From: Streptomyces termitum
GTDB taxonomy: Bacteria; Actinomycetota; Actinomycetes; Streptomycetales; Streptomycetaceae
Direction: 5' to 3'
Length of the DNA: 64,000 nucleotides
Assembly (NCBI RefSeq): GCF_014650175.1
Contig: NZ_BMUL01000022.1
Location: 1 to 64,000, forward strand
Positions 25,325-35,200 of the stretch are shown here, piece by piece. The translations under genes and the position numbers were made by a program. Position 1 is the first letter of the stretch; each line of letters begins with the position of its first letter. The notes beneath the pieces are model-generated. The model had not been told where the DNA came from. It saw only the letters and a list, made by a program, of their open reading frames with translations, and made no database searches.

Positions 25325-27067
25325 TCAGGTCCGTCCGGGGATGAGGCGGTCGTCCAGCCCCGCCGCCCCGGGCATGCGCCGGCCCAGGAACAGGCACAGG
25401 GTCGTCCGCAGCCCCGAGTCGGAATCGGAATTGGGGTCGGGGTCGGGGGCGGGGGTTTCTGACATCGTCAGGTCGACGGCCCTGGGGTCCAGGCCCAGGA
25501 GCAGTCCGCAGCCGAGTCCGGTGGCCTCGGCCGCGAGGTGCAGGTACTGCGCGGCGGCACCGGCCTCGGCGTGGGCCGCGCGGTAGGCGTTCGGGCCGAG
25601 CGCGGCGAGCGTCGGGCCGGGCCGCCAGGTGAACGCGATGACCGCTCCGGCGTGGGCCACCGCGTAGTTCCGCATGGCGTAGTCGCGCTCGCCCAGCCGG
25701 GACGCCGTCTCCACCGGGACCAGGGCGTGGCGCGCGGCCTCGTACCGGTAGCTGCCGGGGGCGATCCCCTCGACCCGCTGGGCGAGTACGCGCATCCCGG
25801 TCAGCGGCCGTGCGCCGGTCGCCGCGGCGGCGCAGCGCAGGGCGACGGCCAGTTCGGCGGTGGTCAGGGGCGCACGGGGGTCGAGCCGGCCGACGGTGGA
25901 GCGGCGGCGGGAGAGGAGTTCCCCGAGGGCGACGGCCGGGATCTCCACGTCGGGCAGGGGAAGGGCTCCCGACGCGAGCGGGGTGAGCGGGGTGAGCGGG
26001 GTGAGCGAGGCGGGCGAGGCGGGCGTCGGGTCCGGTTCCCGCCCGAGTCGCTCTCCCTCGCCCGCCCCGCCCGCCGGGCCCGCCGTCGCGCGGCGCAGTG
26101 CCGTCAGCGTGGGGAAGTGCGTGACCTTCGTGGACCTCTCCCGTGCTCTCGGGCGTGCGGGGCCGGGTGCGGTCACCGCCGGGGGGACGGTTCCCGTCCG
26201 TGGCCGGCGGTGCTCGGCCGGGTGCCAGGTCAGGGGGATCACGGCGTACGCGGACTCCTGGTCTGGGTCGAGTCCCAGGGCGGCGTTCAGGGCCGCCTCG
26301 TCGAACCGCAGCCGGGGGCGGAAGGGCAGGCCCGCCGCGTGGTGGCACAGGCCGAGGGAGCCGAGGAGGGCGCCGACGTCGTGGGTGGCGACGTGGTAGG
26401 CGAAGCCGCCGTACTTGAAGCCGGTCTTCCAGGGGCGCAGGGTGCAGATGAGGTGGCCGCCGGAGGGAGGCGGTCCGGGGTCGGCCGCCGCTGCCGCCAG
26501 GGCCGTACGGACCATAGGGGTGGGGTCGCCGGTGGCGAGGCGTTCCAGGGTGTGCCGGCCGCTCGCGTAGTGCAGCAGTCCCGGCGGTACGGGCAGGCCG
26601 GGGGCGGCCGCCCAGTACAGCTCCCAGGGGTAGTTGGCCCCGCCGGAGGGCGTGCCCCGGCCCCAGGCGGCGCCGTGCAGGCGGGCCCGTACGGCCGCGT
26701 CGCCGTTCCAGTCGATCTGCCAGCGCCGCGCCAGGGTTCCGGCGGTCAGCTGGAGCATTCCGGCGAAGTCGCGGAACGTGAGTCCGGAGGACTCCCCCGG
26801 GCCCGTCGCCCGCGCGCGTGCCACCGCGTCGGCGAGGGTGCCGCCGGCGGGTGACGCCGTGGCGGTCGGGAGGACGGTCTCCGGGGCGCCGGGGTGCACG
26901 GTGTGCGGGGCCGGCCGGTCGGACCAGTCGGGGGTGAAGTCCTCGCCCGCGATGGGCTCGCGGGGGCGTTCCCGTACCGCTTCGATGTAGTCCAGCACGG
27001 TGGTGACGTCGTGTCCGGTCCGGTCGTCGTCCGTGGCCGGGGTGTGGTCGCGCGTGTCGTCGGTCAT
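25325..27067 (-). CDS. SagB-type FMN-dependent azoline dehydrogenase (TOMM B protein)
   Basis: A 580-residue protein with two nitroreductase-fold modules: one at about 95-260 (GLTFRDFAGMLQ and SGGANYPWELYWAA) and one at about 375-575 (LGELLSRRRSTVGRLDPRAPL, with the FMN-binding Arg triplet, and AEAGAAAQYLHLAAEATGLG). SagB/McbC enzymes oxidise thiazoline and oxazoline to azole. The inter-domain linker has a 9-bp repeat coding TPLTPLTPLA. ATG 27067 is preceded by GAGGG. It is the last gene of a minus-strand operon, 58 bases after the YcaO gene, and matches the minimal azole-peptide set. Confidence 0.88.
   Translation of the reverse strand: MTDDTRDHTPATDDDRTGHDVTTVLDYIEAVRERPREPIAGEDFTPDWSDRPAPHTVHPGAPETVLPTATASPAGGTLADAVARARATGPGESSGLTFRDFAGMLQLTAGTLARRWQIDWNGDAAVRARLHGAAWGRGTPSGGANYPWELYWAAAPGLPVPPGLLHYASGRHTLERLATGDPTPMVRTALAAAAADPGPPPSGGHLICTLRPWKTGFKYGGFAYHVATHDVGALLGSLGLCHHAAGLPFRPRLRFDEAALNAALGLDPDQESAYAVIPLTWHPAEHRRPRTGTVPPAVTAPGPARPRARERSTKVTHFPTLTALRRATAGPAGGAGEGERLGREPDPTPASPASLTPLTPLTPLASGALPLPDVEIPAVALGELLSRRRSTVGRLDPRAPLTTAELAVALRCAAAATGARPLTGMRVLAQRVEGIAPGSYRYEAARHALVPVETASRLGERDYAMRNYAVAHAGAVIAFTWRPGPTLAALGPNAYRAAHAEAGAAAQYLHLAAEATGLGCGLLLGLDPRAVDLTMSETPAPDPDPNSDSDSGLRTTLCLFLGRRMPGAAGLDDRLIPGRT
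25974..26027. repeat. 9-bp tandem repeat in the SagB linker
   Basis: Six units of a 9-bp motif, from GCGAGCGGG through GTGAGCGGG, GTGAGCGGG, GTGAGCGAG, GCGGGCGAG to GCGGGCGTC. It keeps the frame and encodes Thr/Ser-Pro-Leu/Ala repeats in the interdomain linker. Confidence 0.8.
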
Positions 27068-27125
27068 GGTCCCTCGTCCTTCGTCCCTCGTGCTCTCTGA
27101 CGTTCTCTCGCGCTCGCCGTCCGGG

Positions 27126-29216
27126 TCACAGGAACGGATGGGGGTGCCGGTGGATCTCGTCCTCGCCGAGCGGCGCGGACCGCTTGCCGGCCCGCCAGGC
27201 CGCCGTCCGCAGGCGTTCGGAGCGGAGCACGCGCTGGTAGCTCCAGCCGAAGTCGATGGGCACCAGGCCGGGGGCGATCACGGAGGCGGTGCGCACCCCG
27301 GCCGACCGCTGCTCGGGGCAGGTCTGGTCGACCACGACCACGTCGCGGGCGACGGTGCGGACCAGGTCGGTGTAGTGCAGCAACTGGTCGCGCAGGTCGG
27401 TGTGCCGGGGCGGGGACCAGTCCGCGAACGTCTCGCGGAGCGGGCGCGGCGTGGTCGGAGGGCCGGGGAAGGGGGACCGCTCCGCCATCTCGGGGAGGCC
27501 GTACAGCGCGCCGTGGTGGTCCAGTTCGGTGACGGCGGAGTAGTCGTCGACGAGGGGGCGGAGCTCGTCCGCGTCGCGTTCCACCCGCTGGGCGAAGCCC
27601 GGCAGGTAGCTGGCCACTTCGCGTACGGCGGCCAGCGCGGCGTCCTCCGGGTCGGGGGCGACCCCGGCCGACATGCACAGGTTGCCCGGCCCCGGGACGT
27701 TCAGCCGGGCCACGCACAGCACGATCGGGACGGGGAGGTCAAGGCGCAGGTCGAACAGCCGGACCTGGTAGCCGAGGGCGCGCATGCGGTCCATGGCGGT
27801 GGCCGTCTGGGGCTCGGCGCAGCTCTCCGGGTCGATCTCGGGCAGGGTGGCGGCCGAGTGCCAGGCGACCATGAAGGCGTCCCGCTCGATGAGTTCGAAC
27901 AGGCCGTGCAGGGCCGCCTCCTCCAGGCAGCCGCCGGTGGCGCAGCCGCTCGACGAGCCCAGGAGGAACTGCTCGCCCAGGGGGTGCGGTCCGTAGTAGG
28001 CGAGCTGGGCGGGGACGAGGAGCGGGCCGCCCCGGGCGAAGGAGTGCCCCCAGACCCAGCCGAGTTCCCGGTCCGGGGCGAACGGGGCGAAGGTGCGGCC
28101 GTGGTCCTCCTCGTAGAAGGCGGCGTCGGGGAGGACGGTGTCGCGCGGGTCGAGCGCGGGGCGCGCGGCTGCCGGATCGGCCGCGTCGTCCAGGTCCGCG
28201 AAGGCCGCGCGCAGGGCGGGGCGGCGGCCGCGCGGGCGCTGCCCGGCGTACCGTTCGAGCCCTTCGAGGAGGCCGAGGACCCGGCTCTCGCGGTAGCTCG
28301 CGGCGTGGCCGCCCCAGGTGACCTCGTACAGCGTGGTGCGCTCCGACGTCCTGCCGCCGAGCCGGAGCCGACCGGTCACCGGGGCGTTGACGCCGGCGAG
28401 GAGCCGGTTGGCGCGGCCGGTGCCCATCGCGCCGCAGAGTTCGTTGTCCAGCGCGTCGAGGGGGAGTTCGACGGCGTGCCAGGGGCGGAGCCGGGTGAGG
28501 CCGGGGCGCGGGAGGGGGCGCGAGCGGGGGAAGTCGCGTGCCGAGGGCGGTTCGTCGTCGCGCGGGCGGGCGCAGTGGGCGCAGGCCGGGTCGGCGAGGA
28601 GGGGGAAGCGGGTGGTCCTGCCGGTCGAGAGGTCGATCTCCAGGACGTCGGCGACGCCGGGGGTGTACGCGGTGCGGTGCCGCCGTTCGGTCGCCAGCCG
28701 GCGCACCGCGAGCGCGAGCACGGGCACCTGCCAGTCGACCGGTACGCAGGTGCCGGGTCCGGGGCCGGCGGTGTGATGGGCGCGGCCGGCCTCCAGCGCC
28801 TGGCGCTCGCGGGCGGGCCGGAGCCTGGTCCACCGGTGGCGCAGGCACGCCCCGCACGGCCCGCTCCCGCCGGTCGTGGCGGTCGTGGCGTGGGCGGGGC
28901 CGACGAGGGCCGTGTCGCCGTAGAGGTGCACGGGGATCGTGAGGTCTTCCTCACTGAACTCGCCGGACTTGCCGGACTTGCCGGACTTGCTGAACTCACT
29001 GGGCTCACTGGGCTCACTGGGCTCACGGGACTCGTCCGGTGTGCCGGGTGGGTCGAGGGCGAGGCCGAGCGTCCTGACCCGGACGGTGGGGCCGGGCGGT
29101 GCGTCGTGGTGGGAGAGGTGGGCGCGCAGCGCTCGGACCAGCGCTTCGTGCCGCTCGCCGAGGGGGGCTCCGGACGCGGACGGGGCGTGGGGCGCGGTGT
29201 CGTCGATGTCAGTCAC
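27126..29216 (-). CDS. YcaO cyclodehydratase (TOMM D protein)
   Basis: A 696-residue protein starting at GTG 29216, five bases after GGAG. The N-terminal part contains two Cys pairs CGAC (121-124) and CAHC (212-215) that would hold structural zinc. The YcaO domain spans about 290-690 and includes SRVLGLLEGLERYAG, GSSSGCATGGCLEEAALHGLFELIERDAFM (ATP-binding Glu residues) and a C-terminal proline-containing tail HPHPFL, a feature of azoline-forming YcaO enzymes. It activates backbone amides with ATP to cyclise Cys, Ser or Thr. It needs the partner at 29575-31881 to bind the leader. An acidic Ser-Glu-Pro repeat region lies at about residues 66-85. Confidence 0.92.
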   Translation of the reverse strand: MTDIDDTAPHAPSASGAPLGERHEALVRALRAHLSHHDAPPGPTVRVRTLGLALDPPGTPDESREPSEPSEPSEFSKSGKSGKSGEFSEEDLTIPVHLYGDTALVGPAHATTATTGGSGPCGACLRHRWTRLRPARERQALEAGRAHHTAGPGPGTCVPVDWQVPVLALAVRRLATERRHRTAYTPGVADVLEIDLSTGRTTRFPLLADPACAHCARPRDDEPPSARDFPRSRPLPRPGLTRLRPWHAVELPLDALDNELCGAMGTGRANRLLAGVNAPVTGRLRLGGRTSERTTLYEVTWGGHAASYRESRVLGLLEGLERYAGQRPRGRRPALRAAFADLDDAADPAAARPALDPRDTVLPDAAFYEEDHGRTFAPFAPDRELGWVWGHSFARGGPLLVPAQLAYYGPHPLGEQFLLGSSSGCATGGCLEEAALHGLFELIERDAFMVAWHSAATLPEIDPESCAEPQTATAMDRMRALGYQVRLFDLRLDLPVPIVLCVARLNVPGPGNLCMSAGVAPDPEDAALAAVREVASYLPGFAQRVERDADELRPLVDDYSAVTELDHHGALYGLPEMAERSPFPGPPTTPRPLRETFADWSPPRHTDLRDQLLHYTDLVRTVARDVVVVDQTCPEQRSAGVRTASVIAPGLVPIDFGWSYQRVLRSERLRTAAWRAGKRSAPLGEDEIHRHPHPFL
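28953..29033. repeat. 9-bp tandem repeat array inside the YcaO gene
   Basis: Nine contiguous 9-bp units: ACTGAACTC, three of GCCGGACTT, GCTGAACTC, three of ACTGGGCTC, and ACGGGACTC. It stays in frame and encodes the Ser/Glu/Lys-rich repeat near residues 61-88 of the YcaO protein. Confidence 0.85.
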
Positions 29217-29236
29217 TGGTTCTCCGTCAGGGCGCC

Positions 29237-29270
29237 GTGGTGACCGGCCCCCGCTGGGGCCGGTCACCAC
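29237..29270 (-). terminator. Hairpin between precursor and YcaO genes
   Basis: Perfect 15-bp stem GTGGTGACCGGCCCC with a CGCT loop, 46 bases after the precursor stop and 20 before the YcaO start. It probably acts as a partial terminator that makes precursor mRNA more abundant than enzyme mRNA. Confidence 0.75.
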
Positions 29271-29316
29271 GGGTCACGCCGTTGCCAGGGTCACGGCCGG
29301 AGGCCGGGGCTCAGGG

Positions 29317-29475
29317 TCAGGCTTCCTCGCCGACCGGGGTGCCGCTGGTGGAGCAGCAGCCGACGTTGCTGCTGCACGTGGCGGCGAGCATGGTCGGGTC
29401 GTTCTCCTTCTGCACCGGCTCCAGCGAGAAGGTCTCGATGGTGAGGTCGGCGAACTCGTTGTTCTTGGTGAACAT
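29317..29475 (-). CDS. LAP/TOMM precursor peptide, 52 residues
   Basis: From ATG 29475, six bases after GGAG, a 52-residue peptide reads MFTKNNEFADLTIETFSLEP at its start, followed by an acidic stretch and then MLAA at 29-32. Residues 33-52, TCSSNVGCC then STSGTPVGEEA, form a Cys/Ser/Thr-rich putative core after a likely leader. Leader features fit azole peptides: acidic and helical with FxLEP and a small-residue cleavage site. An in-frame ATG four codons upstream is possible. It lies between the E1-like and YcaO genes in the same strand. Cys 34, 40 and 41 are the first candidates for thiazoles. Confidence 0.85.
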   Translation of the reverse strand: MFTKNNEFADLTIETFSLEPVQKENDPTMLAATCSSNVGCCSTSGTPVGEEA

Positions 29476-29574
29476 GGCGGTCTCCATTCGTGAGGTGGGG
29501 CGGTGACCGAGCGGGATCGCCCGGGTCCTCCCCCGCGCGGGACGGCACGGGGGACGTCTGAGGGTCCGGCCGGA

Positions 29575-31881
29575 CTAGGGCCTGTCGGTGAGGAGCACGC
29601 GGCCGGTGAGGACGACCGGCTCTCCGGCCGGTGTGGTGGGCAGCCCGGCGGGGACGAGTTCCAGGAAGAGGACGTCCCGGTCCGGACCCGCGAGGCGCAG
29701 GAGGTCGGTGAGGTCTGCGGGGCCGGTGGAGCCCGGGGAGTCAGCAGGGCCGTCGTGGCTGGTGAGGTCGGTGGGGCTGGTGGGGTCGGCGGGGCCGGAA
29801 GCCTCGGTGCCGTGCAGGGGCGCGCCGTCCGCCGTTCCGCCGGGTGCGCGGCCGTCGTCGTCCGGGGGGACGGGGACGAGGTCCGCGCGGTCCACCGGCG
29901 GGGTGTCCGGTACGGGCCAGTCGGGCGGGCACAGGACGTGGTGGGGACCGCCGGGCCCGTGGGCGGCTTCGGGCGCCGCCGCCAGGCCGGACAGTTCGCG
30001 CAGCGCGGTGGCGAGCGCGGCCCGCGCGGTGGGTCCGGCCGCCGCCACCTGGTGCCCCGCGCCGTCGGCCGTGGGGACGTGACGGGCCAGGACCACCGCG
30101 ACGCCGTCGGGCCGCGCGGGCGGGGCGGGCAGTTCCTGGAGGGTGAGCGTGCCGGTGCGCAGCAGTGCCAGGGCGAGCGGGGTGTGGCGGGCGTCCAGTT
30201 CCACCGGGCCGGGGGCCCCGGGGACGACGTGCCCGTGCAGCCAGTCGTGCAGCCGCTCCTCCAGCAGGGTGGCGGTGAGGCCCGCGGCGACGACTTCCCG
30301 GAACGTGGCGCCCGCGCCGACGCCGCCTTCTGCGAGGGCGTGTTCCACGGGCACCCAGACTGGCGCGTCGTCGCGCAGCCGCAGGGCGGGGGTCCACTCC
30401 CGCTCCGTACCGTCGGCCCCGCCGCCCGCTGTCAGCGCGCCCTCGGCCCGCAGCTCCCCGGCCGTGGCCCGTCGTACGGGGAGGGGCGCGGAGTCGTGGG
30501 ACGCGGCGTGCCGCAGCGCGCGCTCGACGGCGACGGCGCGGGCCTCGTGCGAGGTGCCGGTGCTGAAGCCGTACGCCTGCGGGCCGGAGCTTCCTCCCGT
30601 GCGCACCAGGCCGGCCCGTACGGGTGCCTGGGGCAGGTCGTCGTCGGCGAACTCGCGCAGGATTCCCGTGGTCCTGCCGAACACCGAGAGGTAGCGCGTC
30701 AAGCGGTCCTCGGGCGAATCAGGAAGGTCGCATTCCGCTGCCTTGAGTTCTTTTTCCCTCCGGGGCGCGGGCTGTCCGCACACCTCGCAGTCGTGGCGCC
30801 GGGGAAGGGGTTCGCGCCAGCTTTCCAGTGTTTCGGAGTGCTGGATGACGACCGCTCCGGAAAGGTCGGATTCCATTTCCCCCGAGAGGTGTTTGAAGAG
30901 TTCGGTGGCGAGTTCGCTTCCCACCGCCGCGGCGAGCAGCTGAGTGAGCCGGTCCGTGGAGCCCTTCCGGTGGCGCGGGCGCCGCGCGGTGGCCGACTCG
31001 TCCCGCAGGACGAGAGCGGCCAGCGCTTCCGTGCCGTGCTCGGCCAGCTGGAGGCGCAGACAGTTCCGGCAGGCGGAGGTGATGGTGACGTACGGGGCGG
31101 GGGCGGCGTGCGGGGCGGGGGCTACGAGCGGGTCGGGGGCTACGAGCGGTCCCTTGACGATGAGGTCGCCGTAGGAGCGGGCCGCGAGGAGGACGGCGCC
31201 GACGCGGCGGGCGAGGGCGGCGAGCGGGTCCAGGAGCGCGCCGGGCAGTCCGTCGGGCGGTACGACGAGGGCGGTCGGCCGCCACGCGGCGAGCGCCTCC
31301 CGCCAGCCGTCGTCCCGGATGCCCGGGAGCGCCTCCACCCGGGCGGATTCCGCCACCGGCAGGGCGTCCGGCCGCGCGCCGAGGAGGGCGAGGTGTCCCA
31401 CGCCGTTGCGCAGCAGGGTCCGCGCGGCGGCCGTCGCCCCGGATTCCCCGGCTTCCGCGCCCAGGACGGCGACCCTGGCGTCGCGCACCCGGCGGAGGGC
31501 CGCGTGCGGGGTGCGGCAGTGGTGCGCGAGGTAGGCGAGCTGCTCGGCGAAGGTCTCCCGTTCGGCGGCGTCCAGCAGGTCGCCGGGCTCCTCGGCGAGC
31601 GCCCGTACGAACCGCTGGTCCACGAGGTGGCGCACCAGCCCGTCGAGGACGGCGGCGCGCTCCGGCGCCAGCCCTTCGCCCACCTCCCGCAGGGTGGTCC
31701 CCGCGGCGAGGACCGGGGCGAGCCGGCTCAGCCAGCCGTACGCGGACGCGCCCTTGAGGTAGAAGTCCCCCGCGCCACTGCGCAGGAAAACCCCGTCATC
31801 GGATTCCACGAAAACCGAATCCTGCCGCAGGAAAATGCGGGTGTCCGGCCCCAATTCCGCCTGGCCGATTTCCGCGGTCAT
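29575..31881 (-). CDS. E1-like/Ocin-ThiF leader-binding cyclodehydratase partner (TOMM C/F-type)
   Basis: A 768-residue protein starting at ATG 31881 behind GGAGGGGG. Residues about 15-75 resemble the winged-helix leader-recognition element, a Rossmann E1-like region follows (RVAVLGAEAGESGATAAARTLL), and the Zn-tetrathiolate pairs CRNC (about 264-267) and CEVC (about 350-353) are present. The second half (about 430-768) contains GFSTGTSHEARAVAVERALRH, which resembles a degenerate YcaO-type helix. The family binds the leader peptide and stimulates the partner YcaO. It is the first gene of the azole operon, 99 bases before the precursor. Confidence 0.85.
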   Translation of the reverse strand: MTAEIGQAELGPDTRIFLRQDSVFVESDDGVFLRSGAGDFYLKGASAYGWLSRLAPVLAAGTTLREVGEGLAPERAAVLDGLVRHLVDQRFVRALAEEPGDLLDAAERETFAEQLAYLAHHCRTPHAALRRVRDARVAVLGAEAGESGATAAARTLLRNGVGHLALLGARPDALPVAESARVEALPGIRDDGWREALAAWRPTALVVPPDGLPGALLDPLAALARRVGAVLLAARSYGDLIVKGPLVAPDPLVAPAPHAAPAPYVTITSACRNCLRLQLAEHGTEALAALVLRDESATARRPRHRKGSTDRLTQLLAAAVGSELATELFKHLSGEMESDLSGAVVIQHSETLESWREPLPRRHDCEVCGQPAPRREKELKAAECDLPDSPEDRLTRYLSVFGRTTGILREFADDDLPQAPVRAGLVRTGGSSGPQAYGFSTGTSHEARAVAVERALRHAASHDSAPLPVRRATAGELRAEGALTAGGGADGTEREWTPALRLRDDAPVWVPVEHALAEGGVGAGATFREVVAAGLTATLLEERLHDWLHGHVVPGAPGPVELDARHTPLALALLRTGTLTLQELPAPPARPDGVAVVLARHVPTADGAGHQVAAAGPTARAALATALRELSGLAAAPEAAHGPGGPHHVLCPPDWPVPDTPPVDRADLVPVPPDDDGRAPGGTADGAPLHGTEASGPADPTSPTDLTSHDGPADSPGSTGPADLTDLLRLAGPDRDVLFLELVPAGLPTTPAGEPVVLTGRVLLTDRP

Positions 31882-32210
31882 GCAACCCCCTCCGTGCCCT
31901 CGAACCTTCTGACGAGGAGATTAGCAAATTACCGCTCAGTAAATTCCTGGGACGTTCACCAAAGGATCAAGGGAGTTTCCGGCCGTCATATTGGACGATC
32001 GCACAGGGGCTTTTCGGGGTCTCCTGAGTTACGACCGGCAAGGCCGTCGGGTTGTTTTCACGGATTCGCGCACGAACGATTCGCCGAGCGTCCGGTGACA
32101 CCGGAAACACCCGTACCGCACCCGGAAAAACCGCGCGCGAAATCACCGCCGCAGGAAAAGCGGAAACCCGCCGGCCGGGGTTTCGGGAACCCCGGTCGAC
32201 GGGAGGCGCG
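31882..32210. other. AT-richer intergenic region upstream of the azole operon
   Basis: Below-average GC, especially at 31915-32070, and without a convincing open frame. It should contain the promoter of the E1-like/precursor/YcaO/SagB operon, but no clear -35/-10 pair could be picked. A hairpin at 32175-32195 separates it from the tricorn gene. Confidence 0.55.
32175..32195 (-). terminator. Hairpin after the tricorn gene
   Basis: CCGGGGTT pairs with AACCCCGG over a five-base loop, 16 bases downstream of the tricorn stop codon. Confidence 0.6.
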
Positions 32211-35200
32211 TCAGGCGCCCGGCAGCTCCGGCGGCCGGGTCGCGGGGGTGCGCGCGCACGCCGCCAGCGCCACGTCGATCGCCGCGTCCAGCTGCGGATC
32301 GTCGCCCGCCGCCCGCTGGTGCGGCGCGACGGTCACCTCCACGTCCGGTGCGACGCCCGCGTTCTCCAGGTCCCACCCTCCGTGCGCGAACCAGAACGCG
32401 CCGCGCGGATGGACCAGGCGGGTGCCGTCGACCAGACCGTGGCCGACCTCCATGGCGCGCACGCCGCCCCACGTCCGTACGCCCACCACGGGGCCCAGCC
32501 CTCGGGCGCGCACCGCGGCCACGACGTTGTCGCCGTCCGAACCGGACAGTTCGTCGGCGAGGAACACCAGCGGACCCAGGGCCGCCAGGGGCGGATAGGA
32601 CTGGGGCGGGTTGCCGCGCCTGAGCTGCCAGCCCACCGGCCGGCGGGTGAGGCGTTCGAGCACCAGCGCCGACAGGTGCCCGCCGGCGTTCTCCCGGAAG
32701 TCCACCAGCAGACCGTCGCGGCCCGCTTCGGCGCGCAGATCGCGGTGGAGCTGCGCCCAGCCGCTCGCGACCATGTCCGGTACGTGCACGTAGCCGAGCC
32801 GTCCGCCGGTCCGCGCGCGGACCCGGGCCCGGCGGGTGCGGACGAGGTCGTGGTAGCGCAGCGCGGCCTCCGAGGCCAGCGGCACGACCGTCACCCGGCG
32901 GACCGGGCCGCCCGACGCCGGACGCACCGTCAGTTCGACGGGCCGGTCCGCGGTTCCGCGCAGCAGGGGGGCGGGGCCGGCCGACGGGTCCACCGGGCGG
33001 CCGTCGACGGCCAGCAGGACGTCCCCGGGGCCCAGCCCCGTGCCCGGAGCGGCCAGCGGCGACCGGGCCTGCGGCACGGAGCGCTCGCCCGGCACGATCC
33101 GCACGATCCGCCAACCACCGCCCGCGCCGGTGCCCGCGCCGTCGCCGTCGTCATCGCCGTTGCCGTCGCCGTCCGGGGCCAGGTCGGCGCCGAGCAGTCC
33201 CGGACGTTCCCGGTCCGGTTCGGCGGCGCGCGGCCAGACGTAGGTGTGGGACCAGCCCAGGTCACCGTGGGTCTCCCACAGCAGGTCCGTGAACTCCTCG
33301 GCGCAGCCGATCCGTTCGAGCAGCGGCCGGTACCGGGACCAGGGGCCGCCACCGGCCAGTTCCGGCAGTCCCGACCGCCAGACGTTGTCCCGCATCAGCC
33401 GCTCGTCCTCCGCGAACGCCTGGCGCCACTCGGCCACCGGGTCCACGGTGACCCGTATCCGTGCCGGATCGACGGGCCGCTCGCCAGAGCCGGGCGGACC
33501 GGCGACGGCACGCGCCGACAGCGCCTTCCCGTCCCGGACCAGGACCCGGCCGCCGTCGGCCGACGCCGCGTACCCGTCGGCGCCCTCGCGCAGGACGCTC
33601 AGGACCCCGGTCGCCAGGTCCCAGCGTTCGACGCGGGGACGGGGCGGAGCGGAGCGCGTACCGGCCCAGGCGTCCCCGAGGGTGCCCCGGGGCGGGGTGC
33701 GTACCCACAGCAGCGCCCCGCCGACGGCCCGCAGACCGCCGTACTCAGCGGCCGGCACCGGGAAGGCGACGACCCTCCCGGGCAACCCTTCGGCGTCCAC
33801 CCGGGTCCGGGGCGGCGCCGGACGCGCGGCCCCTTCGGCCCCCTCCGCTCCCTCTGCCCCGCCGTCCCCGCCGTCCCCGCCGATGTCGGCCAGGAGTGAC
33901 GGCGTGTCGGCCCGCAGGCTCAGCAGCTGTGGGCGTTTCGCGGCGAGGAACGCCAGGTCCAGGACGTGCGTCTGGTACTCGGGGTCGAACACCCCGTCCG
34001 AGACGAAGGCCAGGTGCGCGCCGTCCGGGGTGAAGGCGGGCGACTCGTCCCTGCACCGTCCTTCCGTCGCCTCGACGACCGCTCCCCCGCCCGCCGCGCG
34101 GGCCAGCCTGATCTGTCGCAGTCCCTCGGGGCCCGGGTGCGACCAGGCGAGCCACGCCGAGTCGGGCGAGAAGGCGAGCCCGGTGACCTCTTCGCGGGCG
34201 CTGCGGTCCAGTTCGGTGACAGCGCCGGAAGCCGTGTCGACCACCAGGACCCGCCCGTCGTGGGCGGCGACGGCCAGCGACGCGCCGTCCGGGGACGCGC
34301 ACAGCTCCAGCACCCGGCCGAGACGGCCGGCCGCGAGGACCCGGGGCGCGGCCGGGGCCGCCGCGCGCGCCGCGCGGCCCGGCAGGACCTCCAGGGCGTC
34401 GGCGCCCTCGACGTCCGACACCCAGGCCACGCCGCCGGTGCGGCCCAGCGCCCGGGGAAGCCGGCAGCGCACTCCGGGACGCCGGGACAGGGCCACGGGC
34501 AGGGCGTCTCCTTCGGGCAGGACGTGTACGGTGCCGCGCACCTCCAGCAGCCAGTCGGCGTCGCCGGGTCCGCCCGAGAAGTCGCCCGCCTCCTCCGCCC
34601 CCGACACGGCGAACGGCGCCCGGCCGCCCCGCGGCTCCGGCAGGCGTACGTCGACCCGTTCCGCCTCGGCGTACGGGGAGGCGTCCGCGAGCAGCCACAG
34701 GTCGCCGCCGCTCTGGTAGACCACCCGGGTTCCGTCGGTGGCGGCGTTGCGCGCGGCGAAGCCGGGATGCGCGCCCTCAGGGGTGTGCGGGCGGGCGTCG
34801 GAGCCGTCCGGGAGGCTGGACCAGAGCCGGGCGCGTCCCCCGAGGTCGCTGAGGAACGCGATGCGGTCGCCCCGCCCTCCGGAACCGCCGAAGCCGTCGG
34901 GACCCCCGATGCCGCCGCTGCCGCCGGAGCCGTCAGGTCCCGCGAGCCACAGCGGGCACTCCAGGTCGGCCTCGCGCTCCCCGTGCCCCTCCGGCACCAC
35001 ACGGGCGAACGCGCCGTCACCGTCCGCCGCCGCCCGGGAGATCCACAGCCGCCCCACCGCGCCGCCCCGGTACCGCTTCCAGTACGCGGACTGCGGAAGC
35101 ATCCCGACGCTCCGCAGCAGCACCTCGCCGCGCGGCCCGTACGCGAGGTCGCCGACCGGCCCGTACGGCAGCCGCTGCGCCGGACCTCCCTCCGGAGGGA

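Noticed and set aside
29291..29548. An 85-codon minus-strand frame over the precursor region
   Set aside because: It is out of frame with the precursor, is rich in Arg/His/Gln, and has no binding site; the 52-residue frame with GGAG and leader/core layout is the real product.
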